DNA of 64,000 bases from Sipunculus nudus (lineage: Eukaryota; Annelida; Sipuncula; Golfingiida; Sipunculidae), in NCBI GenBank assembly GCA_026874595.1, contig CM049318.1, positions 941,241 through 1,005,240 of the forward strand, given 5' to 3'. Position numbers and translations under genes: made by a program. Under the pieces are notes generated by a model. It worked only from the letters and a program-made list of their open reading frames with translations, made no database searches and was not told the origin of the DNA. Within the stretch, counting starts at the first letter, position 1. Each line of letters opens with the position of its first letter. Positions 37,101 to 47,256 of the stretch are shown here, one piece after another.

Positions 37101-37760
37101 ACAGTTTGTGTTAAATGCAAGATAGTTATTCTAAGATTTTTTGTTGGCTGATTGTCACAGTTTGTGTTATATTCATGATATTTATTCTAAAATTGTTTTC
37201 TGGCTGGTTCTCACAGTTTGTGTCATTTTCATGATATTTATTCTAAGACTGTTTGTTAGCTGATTCTCACAGTTTGTGTTATATTCAAGATATTTATTCT
37301 AAGATTGTTTGTTGTCTGAGTCTCACAGTTTGTGTTATATTATTAGTGATATTTATTCTAAGATTGTTGGCTGATTCTCACAGTTTATGTCATATTCATT
37401 CATGCTATTTATTTTAAGATTGTTTGTTGGCTGATTCTCACAGTTTGTGTTATATGCAAGATATCTATTCTAAGATTTTTTGTTGGCTGATTGTCATAGT
37501 TTGGTGTTATATTCATGATATTTATTCTAGGATTGTTTGTTGGCTGGTTCTCACAGTTTGTTTTATATTCATGATATTTATTCTAAGATTGTTAGTTGAC
37601 TGATTCTCACAGTTTGTTTTATATTCATGATATTTATTCTAAGATTGTTTGTTGACTGATTCTTACAGTTTGTTATATTTATTATATTTATTCTAAGAAT
37701 GTTTGTTGGCGGATTCCCACAGTCTGTGTTATCTTCATGATATCTGTTCGAAGATTGTCC
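34190..37760. repeat. 3.5 kb minisatellite of ~57-bp units with internal block duplications
   Basis: About 60 units share 'tatttattctaagattgtttgttggctgattctcacagtttgtgttatattcatga', with indels giving lengths of ~50-60 bp. Long blocks recur: 34,288-34,590 is nearly identical to 36,110-36,412, and 35,700-35,880 to 37,070-37,245. No gene; frames in it are repeat artefacts. Confidence 0.92.
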
Positions 37761-38513
37761 TAAAACATACTTCTCCACATTTGCATTTTTTTCTAAAAGT
37801 CCCTGTATACTGTACATGACCATCAGCTGTTTATGACATTTCACTATGTTAGTAACTAAATGTTTCCCCTAATGTGTCAAAGTAAATTTCCTCTGAATAA
37901 AGACAGTTATAGTTTATCTCCTGTGCAATCAATAAACAAAATATCCTGGGCATTTATACACCAGGAATCAGACCTGTACTAAAGAGGGTAAAGAGAAGTT
38001 TGCAAGAGTATTAAGTTGCTGCTGACTTTCTAAAACCCTTTCGAATTAACCAACTTAAGTTTTACACCTATGATTACTATGGTCATAGAAAACAAGTTTT
38101 AGTATTCACTGTTTCTATTCATTACATGACCCACATTCTCTCAAAATACAAATAAAGACAAAGCAGCAACATCTTCAGTCTGATAAGTATAACATGACCT
38201 CAATGACACATGAATGCCTGGAGGCTAGAACTAAATACTGATAACTGTGACCTGATCAGTACAACAACTTGCTAACCTTTCATTGTTAACCATGGATAAA
38301 TAAAACAGTGATCAGTCCTAATTGTACGTGTGATTATCCACAATGCCAGGTTAATGCTTGGTACCAGTGTTTCTTGAGTGCTGAATCATTAACTTTGTGC
38401 CTGGATTCAGGAATTATTTATTTGGCTTTCTAGTTGATTCCAGATTGGTGACTTCTGTACCTCATTTTGTTTCTGGGCCAATCACATTCAACAGATTACA
38501 CTTGCCTTGCACT
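37761..38513. other. Unique-looking sequence, nothing recognised
   Basis: No gene-like frame, no tandem repeat and no element end is seen between the minisatellite and the inverted-repeat arm that begins near 38,514. Confidence 0.45.
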
Positions 38514-39283
38514 CATCAAACTGTAAGGCTGCAAGTGGCTTCATTAATTACTTATTGGTACTAACTGGATACAGGGTTGGGGCAAGGTACTTGTACCTGT
38601 ACCTGTACCTAGGTACACAATTCAGAGTATCTGTGCCTGTACCTGTACCTGGCTTTCATGAGTAGGAAGTACCTTGTACCTGTACCTGGAACTAAAGTAC
38701 CTGTACCTGGTATAAGGTACTTCAGGTACAAATGTGATACTGGAAATGGACACCAGAATTTTCTTGTTGGCTCCGGGGTAGGTGAAACCTACAAAGAACT
38801 AATTAACAGATACCCGCTCTCGGTACAGTTAATTAACTCATTCATTGAGCCTGCTCTCGGCTCAAGGGCTAGCTCTCGGCCCGCCCGACCGTCCACAAAG
38901 CTCACAGTTTTAAGCCCGGCTCTGGGTAAAAACTGCTGAATAGAGCCCGCTCTCGGCTCGCTGGCTCACGGATCATCTGAAGATAAGTTGTCTTCCACGC
39001 TCTGGAAACAACCAATCTACTGAAAAGAGAAATCGTAGCCTGAACAGGTACGAGCAATCGGGGCGAAAATAGAGGCAGGAGGCGGAGAGAAAATCCAAAA
39101 TTATTTTATTGCCCGAACGGGAATAAAATAATAAGACCCGACAGAAGAGCGAGGTCAAAAAGGGCGAGAGGAAAAGCCCGATATATTCCCAAAAGGAGTA
39201 TATCGAGAAAGGTCGGGAAACCAACATACTGCCCGAGCGGGAGTATATCTAGACAATTCAGTGAGAGGGCACTGAATAAAAGA

Positions 39284-41314
39284 ATGGCGGAAGCACTTAC
39301 CAGGCTGTTGGTGCTTTCTCAGAGGGAAAGAGAAGTGATCCCGGGTCTCACCCAGATCACAGGTGGGCTGCAGCAGGCAGCAAGGCACGGGCCTGACGCC
39401 CTCCGGATGATTACGGGGCTCATCACGGAGAGCATCGGTAGAGCGCAGGCGGCGGCCGTGCGGACCGAGATGGAGGGTCGAGGCGCGAACAAGGGTTCGG
39501 CCTCACAGAGCCCAGCAGGCGAGGGAGCGATGCAAGGGGCATCGAACTCGCCAAGCTCTACGCTGGGTTCCCCGAGCTCGGTACCGGCCACCCCGACAGG
39601 GGACGCCAGTTTCGAGCTATTCGATGACTCCCCGGAGAGGGGCAACGAGTCATACAGGGTAGTGGTAACCCCGCAGACCCCGGGAGTGGTCACCCCGGAG
39701 GTCCCGGGGCCGGACAAGGCGGGGACGCCCGAACGGTCGGGGTCTCCAATCATAGACGTGGGATCGCCTGAGTGGCCGACGGTTCTCAGGACACTGTCCC
39801 CGAGCTCGATCGAGAGATCGACGCCCTCTAATCCAGTCCGCTCAGGTGATAGCGGGTCGCCCACCAAACCGGGGACCCGGGTTAATCAAGCAGCGGACGG
39901 AACTCCGACCCGAAGCTCGCCTGTACGGACAGGGAGCACGGAGAACGGCCAGCCGGAAGGTAAGGCGGCTGACCAGGAGAAAGAGGGCTTGGCTCGGTAC
40001 TGGGTCAGGGGCTTACCGGCGGCCCTCAGGCAGAACAGTAGAAAAATGAACAGGCTGGTGACGGAGTGCACGGGCACCTCCGCCTGTAAGACAAAGTTCG
40101 ACAGGGGAGTAATGGTGGTCACGCTCCCCGAAACAGCAAGGGAAGCCAGGCCCGACTGGCGCCCACTGATCAAGGCGGGGCCCAAGGTAGTGGTGGAGCT
40201 TGCACGGGGCAGCAAGCAAGCCAAACCAGAGGGCACCCAACAAACATCGGTGGTGGCCAGAGGAATGAGCCCGCATATCTCAACAGAAGAGATCATGGCG
40301 GAGTTAAATGAACAGGGCTTAAAAGCCAAAGAGGTCGTGCGGCTCAGGCACGGAAAAAAGCCGGTGTGGAAGGTGCTCGTGCACTTCCAGCAGAGCGAGA
40401 GCGCTACGAGGGCACTCGAGCACGGGTTCAGGTACGGGAGCGAGCGTATACGCTGCGAGGCTTTCCGGAAGGCCGTAGAGCCGATCCAGTGCCTGAACTG
40501 CTACCAGTTCGGGCACACGGCCAAAGTATGCACTAAGGCTGGCAGGTGCAGGCACTGTGGCGAGGCAGGCCACTATGCCAAAGATTGTCGAAGGGCAGCC
40601 GACAAGAGCAAGCCAAAATGTGCAAACTGCGGGGGCGACCACAGGGCGATGTACAGGGGCTGTACAGCCTTCAAAGGTGCCCGGCAGAGGCCGACAACGG
40701 CTAAACACGGCACTGAAGGGAAGCCGACCAGCAAGAGAGCGGAAGGCAGGAAAGGTAAAGCCCACCAGACTGGCGTGACCTACGCCAAAATCACCAGAGG
40801 CTCCCGGGGACCCACGGCCTCAGAGGCTGTAAGGACCCAGAAGGCTCCCGCTCCCGAAAGGGGGCAGGTCGTGGCTAGCGGTAGCACGTCCACCAGGCTT
40901 GCCGGAGGGCGGGCCGCGGCCAAAAACCGCAATGTAACGGAAAAGGGGGTAGCTCCGGCGGAGGAGCAAGCCGTGGCTGAAAGCCAGGCTATGCTAGAGA
41001 TCAACCCAGAGAAACTGATAAAGTTTCTCTGTGAAGTGATCACAGAAACGCTGAAGCTGGCGAAAGTCAATGAGCCCAGAGAACGGGCCGTAACAGTGGT
41101 GAAGAAGTCGGCTACTAGGCACCTAGGCCTAGAATTGTCGTGGACGGCGCTGTCGGACAGAGGAACGGAAAAGGACCGTGAGGAGCCGAGAGCTCGATCG
41201 GTATCAGCCAGTAACGCATCATCCAAAAAGGATAAGGGCAGCTATAGGCAGCCCAAATCCAAAAAGGCCGGTAGCAACGGTTTTAAGAAGTCGGTGGGGG
41301 GACGTCATGGTTAA
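39284..41314 (+). CDS. LINE ORF1, gag-like nucleic-acid-binding protein
   Basis: This 676-residue frame follows a GC-rich leader. Residues ~60-240 are Ser/Pro/Thr/Gly-rich and probably disordered. Residues ~325-400 match the pre-knuckle region typical of Jockey/I ORF1 proteins (STEEIMAELNEQGL, then LEHGFRYGSERIRCEAFRK). Three zinc knuckles follow: C403-C406-H411-C416 and C422-C425-H430-C435 (both CX2CX4HX4C), and C446-C449-H453-C460 (a CX2CX3HX6C variant). The C-terminus is basic and Ser-rich. Known role in such elements: RNA binding and RNP formation. No break is seen. Confidence 0.93.
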   Translation: MAEALTRLLVLSQREREVIPGLTQITGGLQQAARHGPDALRMITGLITESIGRAQAAAVRTEMEGRGANKGSASQSPAGEGAMQGASNSPSSTLGSPSSVPATPTGDASFELFDDSPERGNESYRVVVTPQTPGVVTPEVPGPDKAGTPERSGSPIIDVGSPEWPTVLRTLSPSSIERSTPSNPVRSGDSGSPTKPGTRVNQAADGTPTRSSPVRTGSTENGQPEGKAADQEKEGLARYWVRGLPAALRQNSRKMNRLVTECTGTSACKTKFDRGVMVVTLPETAREARPDWRPLIKAGPKVVVELARGSKQAKPEGTQQTSVVARGMSPHISTEEIMAELNEQGLKAKEVVRLRHGKKPVWKVLVHFQQSESATRALEHGFRYGSERIRCEAFRKAVEPIQCLNCYQFGHTAKVCTKAGRCRHCGEAGHYAKDCRRAADKSKPKCANCGGDHRAMYRGCTAFKGARQRPTTAKHGTEGKPTSKRAEGRKGKAHQTGVTYAKITRGSRGPTASEAVRTQKAPAPERGQVVASGSTSTRLAGGRAAAKNRNVTEKGVAPAEEQAVAESQAMLEINPEKLIKFLCEVITETLKLAKVNEPRERAVTVVKKSATRHLGLELSWTALSDRGTEKDREEPRARSVSASNASSKKDKGSYRQPKSKKAGSNGFKKSVGGRHG

Positions 41315-44096
41315 GCTCAAACTATGCCATGCAAACGTGAATGGCCTGTATGGAAGGAGGTTAGAGATACTCAACTATATCCACAGGCATTCCGTAGATA
41401 TCATGGCTATCAGCGAGTCCAAGCTGACCAGAAACGTTTCCTTCACCGGCTATAACCTGCTACACAGGGGACGGCCAGACGGTAATATGGGAGGCGGAGT
41501 GGCTCTCTTGATCAAAGAGAACCTAGTATACCGCCAAACAAACTGGCTAGGAAGGATGGACATAGAAGCTCTAACGGTTAGAGTTGAACCTGTCCACAGC
41601 GGCGACCCGGCAATCGATGTAATAGTATATTACAACCCGCCACAGTCACGGCCCAGGGCACAACTCTTTGACAAGATTAAGAGGAACAGCAGCCACTACG
41701 TGGTGTTAGGGGACCTAAATGCCCCACACACCTCGTATGGCAGCAGATCCTCTAATCTGAACGGGAAAGCACTGATGGATTGCATAGATCGGAACGGTAT
41801 GGTGATAATGAACGATGGGAGCCCGACCAGGGTGAACCCCACGACCGGTGGAACGAACATACTCGATCTGGCAATCGTATCGCCCGAGGTAGGACTGGTC
41901 AGTAAATTTCATGTAGGGGAAGATATAGGCAGCGATCACATGCCAATTCATTTAGAGCTCGATTGGAGAGCGAACAGAAAGCCACCCAAAATGGTGAGGC
42001 CTTGGAGAAAGGCAAACTGGAGGCTCTTTAAAAATGAAATGGCAGACAGGCTCCGAGGTATCGCTGAACCATCGACCCCAGAAGGAATCGACACCCTAGT
42101 CGACAAACTGACCTCTGAAATGCGAGATTGCCTGGACCGAGCGTGTCCGATGGTGGAAAGGAAAAACCGTAACTGGTGGTCATTCACCCCAACGATTAAA
42201 GCACTTGTAAGGGAAAGAAGGAGGATCAGAAGGCTCCAGATCCAACTCCGAACAGAGGAGTTAAAATCCCAATACAATGCTATTAGTCGGGAGGTGAAAA
42301 ATGCAATAAAAGCCCAGAAAAAGGCGGAATGGTACAAGTTCACGAGCGGTATGGACCACAGAATATCAGTGGGCGAATTTTGGCGACAGGTCCGCCAATA
42401 CACGGGCTCGCTGAACAAACCATCGGTCGGAACTACAGACCTCACAGGCCCGATGGGAACGGTGGCTAGTACGGAAAAGGACAAGGCAAATTTGTTCGCG
42501 GAGACGCTCCGGAACATACACAAGGTCCCGACGGGACCCCAGTTCGACGACCAAACACAGGAGGAGGTTGATCGGCACGTAAGACAAGGTGCAAACGAGT
42601 TATACTCGCCTCTGGCAAGGGTAGAGAGCTGCTACGCTCAGACAGCAGAGGACGAGCCGCTACTGAGAGCGATCTCAAAAGCGGAAGTCAGCAGGAAGCT
42701 GAAAAAACTCAAAAGCAGAAAAGCCCCGGGGGAGGACGGCCTCACCAGGGAAGTGCTGATTAACCTACCGGAGGAAGGGCTGGAAGCGCTCACATCTGTG
42801 TTCAACGCGTGTCTGAAACTGGGGTACTTCCCAAGGGCATGGAAAAGAGCGAACGTGATCATGATCCCGAAGCCGGGAAAGGATCACTCGCTGCCGAAAA
42901 GCTACCGACCCATCAGCCTACTGCCAATTCTGGGCAAAGTGCTGGAACGAATACTGGCTGGCAGGATCAGTGGTCACTTGGAGGAAGCAAAATTCTTTAA
43001 CCCGAATCAGAGCGGGTTCCGTAAGGGCAGGTCGACAAATGACCAACTGTTCAGGTTGACTCAGTCGGTGGGACAATGCCTGCAGCGATCTTATGATACT
43101 ATAGGTGTATTCCTAGACGTCGAGAAAGCCTTCGACGCAGTATGGCGGGATGGTCTAAGGTATAAGATCGCAACGCAGGCAAAACTACCGACTCGCATTG
43201 TGAGGCTCCTCTCGTCCTTCCTAAGTGACAGGAAGCTATGGGTCAGAGTAGGTGACGCTAAGTCGCATGAGATCGAGCCCGCCGCAGGCACACCGCAGGG
43301 CTCAGCTCTCAGCCCGCTGCTCTATGTCATATTCGTCAACGACATGCCTAGCCTGTCCGAGAAAGGAGGGGTCCGCACGGGGGCGACGAGCCAATTTGCG
43401 GACGACACTGCGCTATGGACACATAGCAAGAGGGCAGTACCCAGGTTACAGGCCGGTCTAGACGAGGTGACAAAGTGGTGCGCCAAATGGCGAGTAAGAG
43501 TCAATGCGACAAAAACGCAGGCTTGCAAATTCGGTAGGCACCTGAAAGGCAGTAAGGCCGGCAAAGCGCCAGAACTGAAATTGGCCGGGGAACCAATTCA
43601 ATTCACAGACCAGATAAAATTTCTGGGTCTGACGGTTGATAAGAAACTCACATGGGCGGCTCATATAGAGGATATCGAACAGAGGGTCAAAGCGAGACTC
43701 AACTGCTTAAGAGTGCTAAAAGCAGGATCAGGAGGCATGTCTACCCAAAGTTTGATATACCTTTATAAAGCCTGGATCAGACCGGTTATGACATACGGCT
43801 GCATAGCCCTGATCACCGCCAAAGAGCACCACATTAAAAAACTTCAACGGCTTCAAAACAGAGCCTTAAGGACGGCCTTGAGACTCCCGCCCCGCACGCG
43901 GATATCTGTGCTTCACGAGAAGGCAGATATAGAGTATGTGAGCGACCACATACTAAGGTTGAGCAAAGGCTGTGTCGAAAAGGTGAAGCAAGAGAAGTTT
44001 TATAAAGACCTCAAAATGTGGCTCGACTGGCAAAAGATCAGTGGCAGACGGAAACCCAGTATTATCACCCCACTAGAGAAAGTGGGGGAAGGGTAG
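41307..44096 (+). CDS. LINE ORF2, AP-endonuclease and reverse transcriptase
   Basis: I place the start at 41,307: ATGGTTAA overlaps the ORF1 stop (TAA, 41,312-41,314) by 8 nt, and the protein then begins MVKLKLCHANVNGLYGR, the usual endonuclease N-terminus. A longer frame opens at 41,178, but its extra 43 residues have no family match. The 929-residue product has endonuclease residues N10, E37, GDLN (135-138) and SDH (209-211). The reverse transcriptase has FLDVEKAFD (D604), GTPQGS (661-666) and FADD (697-700) in place of the commoner YADD. No RNase H domain follows. All catalytic residues are present, so the copy may be active. Confidence 0.93.
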   Translation: MVKLKLCHANVNGLYGRRLEILNYIHRHSVDIMAISESKLTRNVSFTGYNLLHRGRPDGNMGGGVALLIKENLVYRQTNWLGRMDIEALTVRVEPVHSGDPAIDVIVYYNPPQSRPRAQLFDKIKRNSSHYVVLGDLNAPHTSYGSRSSNLNGKALMDCIDRNGMVIMNDGSPTRVNPTTGGTNILDLAIVSPEVGLVSKFHVGEDIGSDHMPIHLELDWRANRKPPKMVRPWRKANWRLFKNEMADRLRGIAEPSTPEGIDTLVDKLTSEMRDCLDRACPMVERKNRNWWSFTPTIKALVRERRRIRRLQIQLRTEELKSQYNAISREVKNAIKAQKKAEWYKFTSGMDHRISVGEFWRQVRQYTGSLNKPSVGTTDLTGPMGTVASTEKDKANLFAETLRNIHKVPTGPQFDDQTQEEVDRHVRQGANELYSPLARVESCYAQTAEDEPLLRAISKAEVSRKLKKLKSRKAPGEDGLTREVLINLPEEGLEALTSVFNACLKLGYFPRAWKRANVIMIPKPGKDHSLPKSYRPISLLPILGKVLERILAGRISGHLEEAKFFNPNQSGFRKGRSTNDQLFRLTQSVGQCLQRSYDTIGVFLDVEKAFDAVWRDGLRYKIATQAKLPTRIVRLLSSFLSDRKLWVRVGDAKSHEIEPAAGTPQGSALSPLLYVIFVNDMPSLSEKGGVRTGATSQFADDTALWTHSKRAVPRLQAGLDEVTKWCAKWRVRVNATKTQACKFGRHLKGSKAGKAPELKLAGEPIQFTDQIKFLGLTVDKKLTWAAHIEDIEQRVKARLNCLRVLKAGSGGMSTQSLIYLYKAWIRPVMTYGCIALITAKEHHIKKLQRLQNRALRTALRLPPRTRISVLHEKADIEYVSDHILRLSKGCVEKVKQEKFYKDLKMWLDWQKISGRRKPSIITPLEKVGEG

Positions 44097-44751
44097 AAAG
44101 GCTCCGGGGCACCGCAGCGCCCGCCTGCAAAAGACAAACACGGGCCGTCCATCGGATGAGGACGTTAAATGGCGGTCCCGTGTCCAGAAGGGGACGGGCA
44201 CATAAAAGACCCCATACTGTTTTTCGATAGAAGAGTAGGCCAGCCTGTTGCCGGCAGTATGGAACCTGGCCCTGTAGAGCCAGCCGTTTGGTGGAAAAAG
44301 TTACGGGGATCCCGAAAGGATCAGGGACAAGGCTCCAAGACGTCATAATAACCGGGGGTCCGGTCAGGACCAGCAGGGACAAGGCTCAAGGCATGATGGC
44401 AAAAGCACCAGAGAAGGCTCCCGAGAAGGCTCCCGAGAAGGCTCCGATCGAACGAGAGCTGTACCTGGTCGAAAGGGACAAGGCTCATGACGGGACTGCG
44501 AATAGTCCAGGGGCAGGCCGGTAGCGCTCGGACATTACTGGCAGGTTGCGAGGCTCAGGCTCCCGGAACACCTGGGGGATTCCTCGGTGGTTGACTGTTG
44601 GCGAGGGCGGGCCGGACCTAGCTGGCTAGCTGGCGTGTCAGTTCTGGCGACCTCAGTGCAGAATGAGGGGGACCCGAAGAGGCAAAACTGCGGCGTAGAA
44701 ACCCTAGTTATTGCCTGAGCGGTGTAACGGTTATGGATGGATGGACACCAG

Positions 44752-45296
44752 GCTTGGGTCAGCTGCATGAACAAAGCTGTCACCCCTGAGAGGACAGTTA
44801 TCTATCTCAGGCAGGGGTAATTACAAAGCATTCATCCCTGCTGCCTTTGTAGCTAGTGGGGCTAGCAAGCTGGTCAACCTCCAGCCTCTTAACAGGATGT
44901 TCATTGTGACATTATCAGCTCAAGTATCAGGCAACTAACAAAGGATAGAAACAGGGCTGCCCTCATGCCCATGCACAGAACAGGGTTGGGGCCAGGTAAT
45001 GGTACTTGTACCTAGGTGCACAATTCACAGTTATGAGGATTACAGGTAATGATACTGGAAATGGACTTCAGGTTGGGTCAAGTAAGTGTACTGAGCTGTC
45101 ACCCTTATCCAGGCAAAGGTAATTACTAAGCTTTTATCTAAGCAGCCTTTAAAGTTGACTGGGCTATGGCTAGTAGCATGCTGGCCTGGCTACCTCCAGC
45201 ATCTACACGGGGATGTTCATTGTGGCATTATCAGATATAAAGGGTAGAGAGAAAAGGATATTGACAGTGTTGCTCACATGCCCCATGTAGATACCT
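44752..45296. repeat. Internal tandem duplication of the hAT-like element
   Basis: The block 44,767-44,975 (AGCTGTCACCCCTGAG to 'ctcatgcccatg') matches 45,088-45,290 with ~20% divergence. A second copy of the element's left end (CAGGGTTGGGGCC, then 'ggtacttgtacctagg') begins at 44,981. The unit including the left end is ~320 bp. Confidence 0.75.
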
Positions 45297-46342
45297 GTTG
45301 TCTAGTATACAAAGAACATTGATGAAGGATAAACGAAGAAGTGAAGAAGGTACATATCGTATAACTGAACTGTCAACATATGCCAAAAAAAGGCAGAACA
45401 TTCCATTTTACAGAAAAAGAGTCCCTGCTCAAGCATCAAATGCAGGTGCTCTTAATTCTCAAAATATTCCTCAGTGTGACTTACTGCAATGAAAATTGTT
45501 TATTGTTACTTCTAATTATGTATGTATTATTGTTCATGTCATGAAGTTAATTTATAAAAACTGATTATAAGATTTTCCCTTTCAGTCAAGTTGTCAAGCC
45601 ACTTTATTTTAAAGAGTGTGTGGTGCTTCAAGACTTTTTGACTTTAAAACATTACTCTAAAACTCAAAACTTGATTTGAAAAAGTGACATCATATTTTAG
45701 TATATGAATGAAAGTTTTTTATTTCTGTATTACTAACTTTGTAAACTTTATCAGCTTCATAAACTTATCACATTTACTAAAGGTGATCCTTTACATTTGC
45801 AGCTGGCTCCTTTTTTTCATGATGACATAAAAAGCTATAATTTAAAACTTTTTAATGATATATTCAGCCATTCTATTACAACTTATTATCGTATATCTAC
45901 AAGAAATTTGTGCAATTATCATTAGTTCAAATATCTTTAAAATGTCCCTGTACCTGTACCTAGGTACTTTCTTAAGTACCTGTACCTGTACCTAGGTACT
46001 ATACAATAATGCTGTACCTGTACCTGTACCTGTACCTGACCATTTTGCAAGTACCTGTACCTGGGTACTTTTGCATGTACCTGGCACAAACCCTGACTGG
46101 TTAATTAATAATTATGTGTTTATCACATATTCCTAAGCATTTTAGGATTGTGGGAAACAACTGATAAACACCCTATTACTGGTATATCATATCCAGCAGA
46201 CATTTTGAGAGATAACCCAAATCTGTAGGTAGAGATTTTTGGGTTTACAACAACCACAAAACAAAAAGCATGCAGTAGACATTTTGGGAGAAGATGTATT
46301 TGGCATGAACCCAAAATGCTGATGGAACTTATCTGTCTCAGT

Positions 46343-46970
46343 CTAAGGCCTCTTTTCCAACGTGTGCATTTCCGCGTGCTGAAAAAATTGTGCTGAATTG
46401 AGCTTTTCCATTTGCGCAGAAATGCATGCGTTTCTGCGGAATCCCCCCTTCGCGTGACATGTTTTCACAAGGGATTCCCCGTCCCAAAGCCTTCCTGGCA
46501 ACATGTTGAACATGTGTCTGTTATGTACAGTTCACTTTATGCATGTATACATTTAAAATTTTGTTATATTTGCAGTAATGTACAGTTTTTATTATGGTTG
46601 TGTGGTATAGACACGCAGGGGGGGTCATATATAGGCTATATAAAAGATTATTAACTACTGCAGTCGGTACGTAAGAAGAATTTTAACACCCCAGCCATAC
46701 ATATGTGTTTATATAACATATATATAATCATAGATTAAAGAAGACAAGCAGAACAGCAGTTAAGTATGATTTGTCGCCATGCATGATATAGGCCTATATG
46801 CTGGGGCGTCCTCAAGCAGACTGCATTCGCTTCTTCGAACTTTACAAGAAGGCTCACCCACACACGTTTCCACCTGCATGGATAAGGTATACCTGATTGA
46901 CACTTGCGCAATTTTTTCAGCATGGAAACAAACGCGTTTCTGCACACATTGAAAAGGGCCCTTAGGCATA
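46343..46970. mobile_element. ~630-bp terminal-inverted-repeat element
   Basis: The left end CTAAGGCCTCTTTTCCAACG pairs with the right end, whose complement is CTAAGGGCCCTTTTCAATGT (46,966 leftward); the match continues through GTGTGCA and CGCGT. The interruption lies in the left arm at CTGTCTCA, where the right arm continues without it. Exact ends and TSD are uncertain: GTCTCAGT and GTGTCAGT flank it 7 of 8, but part of CTAAG may be host sequence. No transposase. Confidence 0.65.
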
Positions 46971-47095
46971 GTGTCAGTGTCACAGTTCTCATACTGTCAG
47001 TTTTATTTATTCAATTAATTAAATTCATTAAAATTTCAGTGGAATTCAGTGTATAAATAAAGAATAACAATGTGAAAATAATGAATAATTGTAAT

Positions 47096-47256
47096 ATTTT
47101 ATTCTGTGATTCTTTTTAAATATGTGTATATGTTTAATAAAAGTTTGTGGAAAATGCTAACAGTTTCTTCCCTAACTTCCTTTTCTTCCCAGAAATTTCC
47201 CTAACTTCCATGCGAAGGGAAGAAATACCTATCTTCCAAGATGAATGCCAACCCTG
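47096..47256. mobile_element. Centre of the inverted duplication; ends in a hAT-like terminus
   Basis: This 161-bp spacer separates the arms. Its right part is packed with TTCCC/GGGAAG words and ends TGCCAACCCTG at 47,256, exactly where the right arm begins. A like terminus occurs at 50,573-50,583. I find no left end, so it may be a truncated element. Confidence 0.5.

Larger units (their letters stand above)
38757..44740 (+). mobile_element. Full-length Jockey-type LINE, nested
   Basis: ATGGACACCAG stands at 38,746-38,756 and again at 44,741-44,751, an exact 11-bp target duplication. The related sequence at 45,061-45,071 shows one such site without insertion. The 5,984-bp element has a ~527-bp 5' UTR, two intact ORFs, a ~640-bp 3' UTR with CTCCCGAGAAGG repeats near 44,411-44,445, and a short ATGG tail instead of poly(A). 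Higher GC than its surroundings and intact ORFs suggest a recent arrival. The reverse transcriptase resembles the Jockey clade (gag-like ORF1, APE endonuclease, no RNase H). Confidence 0.93.
38572..46095. mobile_element. hAT-like element with (GTACCT)n subterminal repeats, carrying a nested LINE
   Basis: The left end is CAGGGTTGGGG (38,572) and the right end ACAAACCCTG (46,095) is its diverged complement. Flanking 8-mers ACTGGATA (38,564-38,571) and ACTGGTTA (46,096-46,103) differ at one base. The inverted arm at 49,711-49,718 has a single uninterrupted ACTGGTTA, i.e. the empty site. Both ends are packed with GTACCT words (38,585-38,730; 45,945-46,085). Without the LINE the element is ~1.5 kb. 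It has an internal tandem duplication and no recognisable transposase; a 64-codon frame at 45,298-45,492 is unassigned. Confidence 0.85.
38514..47095 (+). repeat. Left arm of a broken inverted duplication
   Basis: The arm proper is three pieces: 38,514-38,571, 46,096-46,342 and 46,971-47,095 (about 430 bp in total). Read in order they match the reverse complement of 49,770-49,497 and 47,436-47,257. Conserved landmarks are ACTGGTTAATTAATAATTAT, 'gacattttg...ataacccaaat', CTGTCTCA and 'tttattcaattaatt'. The gaps are a hAT-like element with a nested LINE and a second TIR element. Confidence 0.85.

Noticed and set aside
39319-40765. Antisense frames of 147-182 codons within LINE ORF1
   Set aside because: GC-rich shadows of the ORF1 frame with no family resemblance.
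41178-41306. 43-residue N-terminal extension of LINE ORF2
   Set aside because: It overlaps ORF1 coding sequence, has no resemblance to endonuclease N-termini, and the downstream ATG at 41,307 fits the family and the ATGGTTAA overlap.
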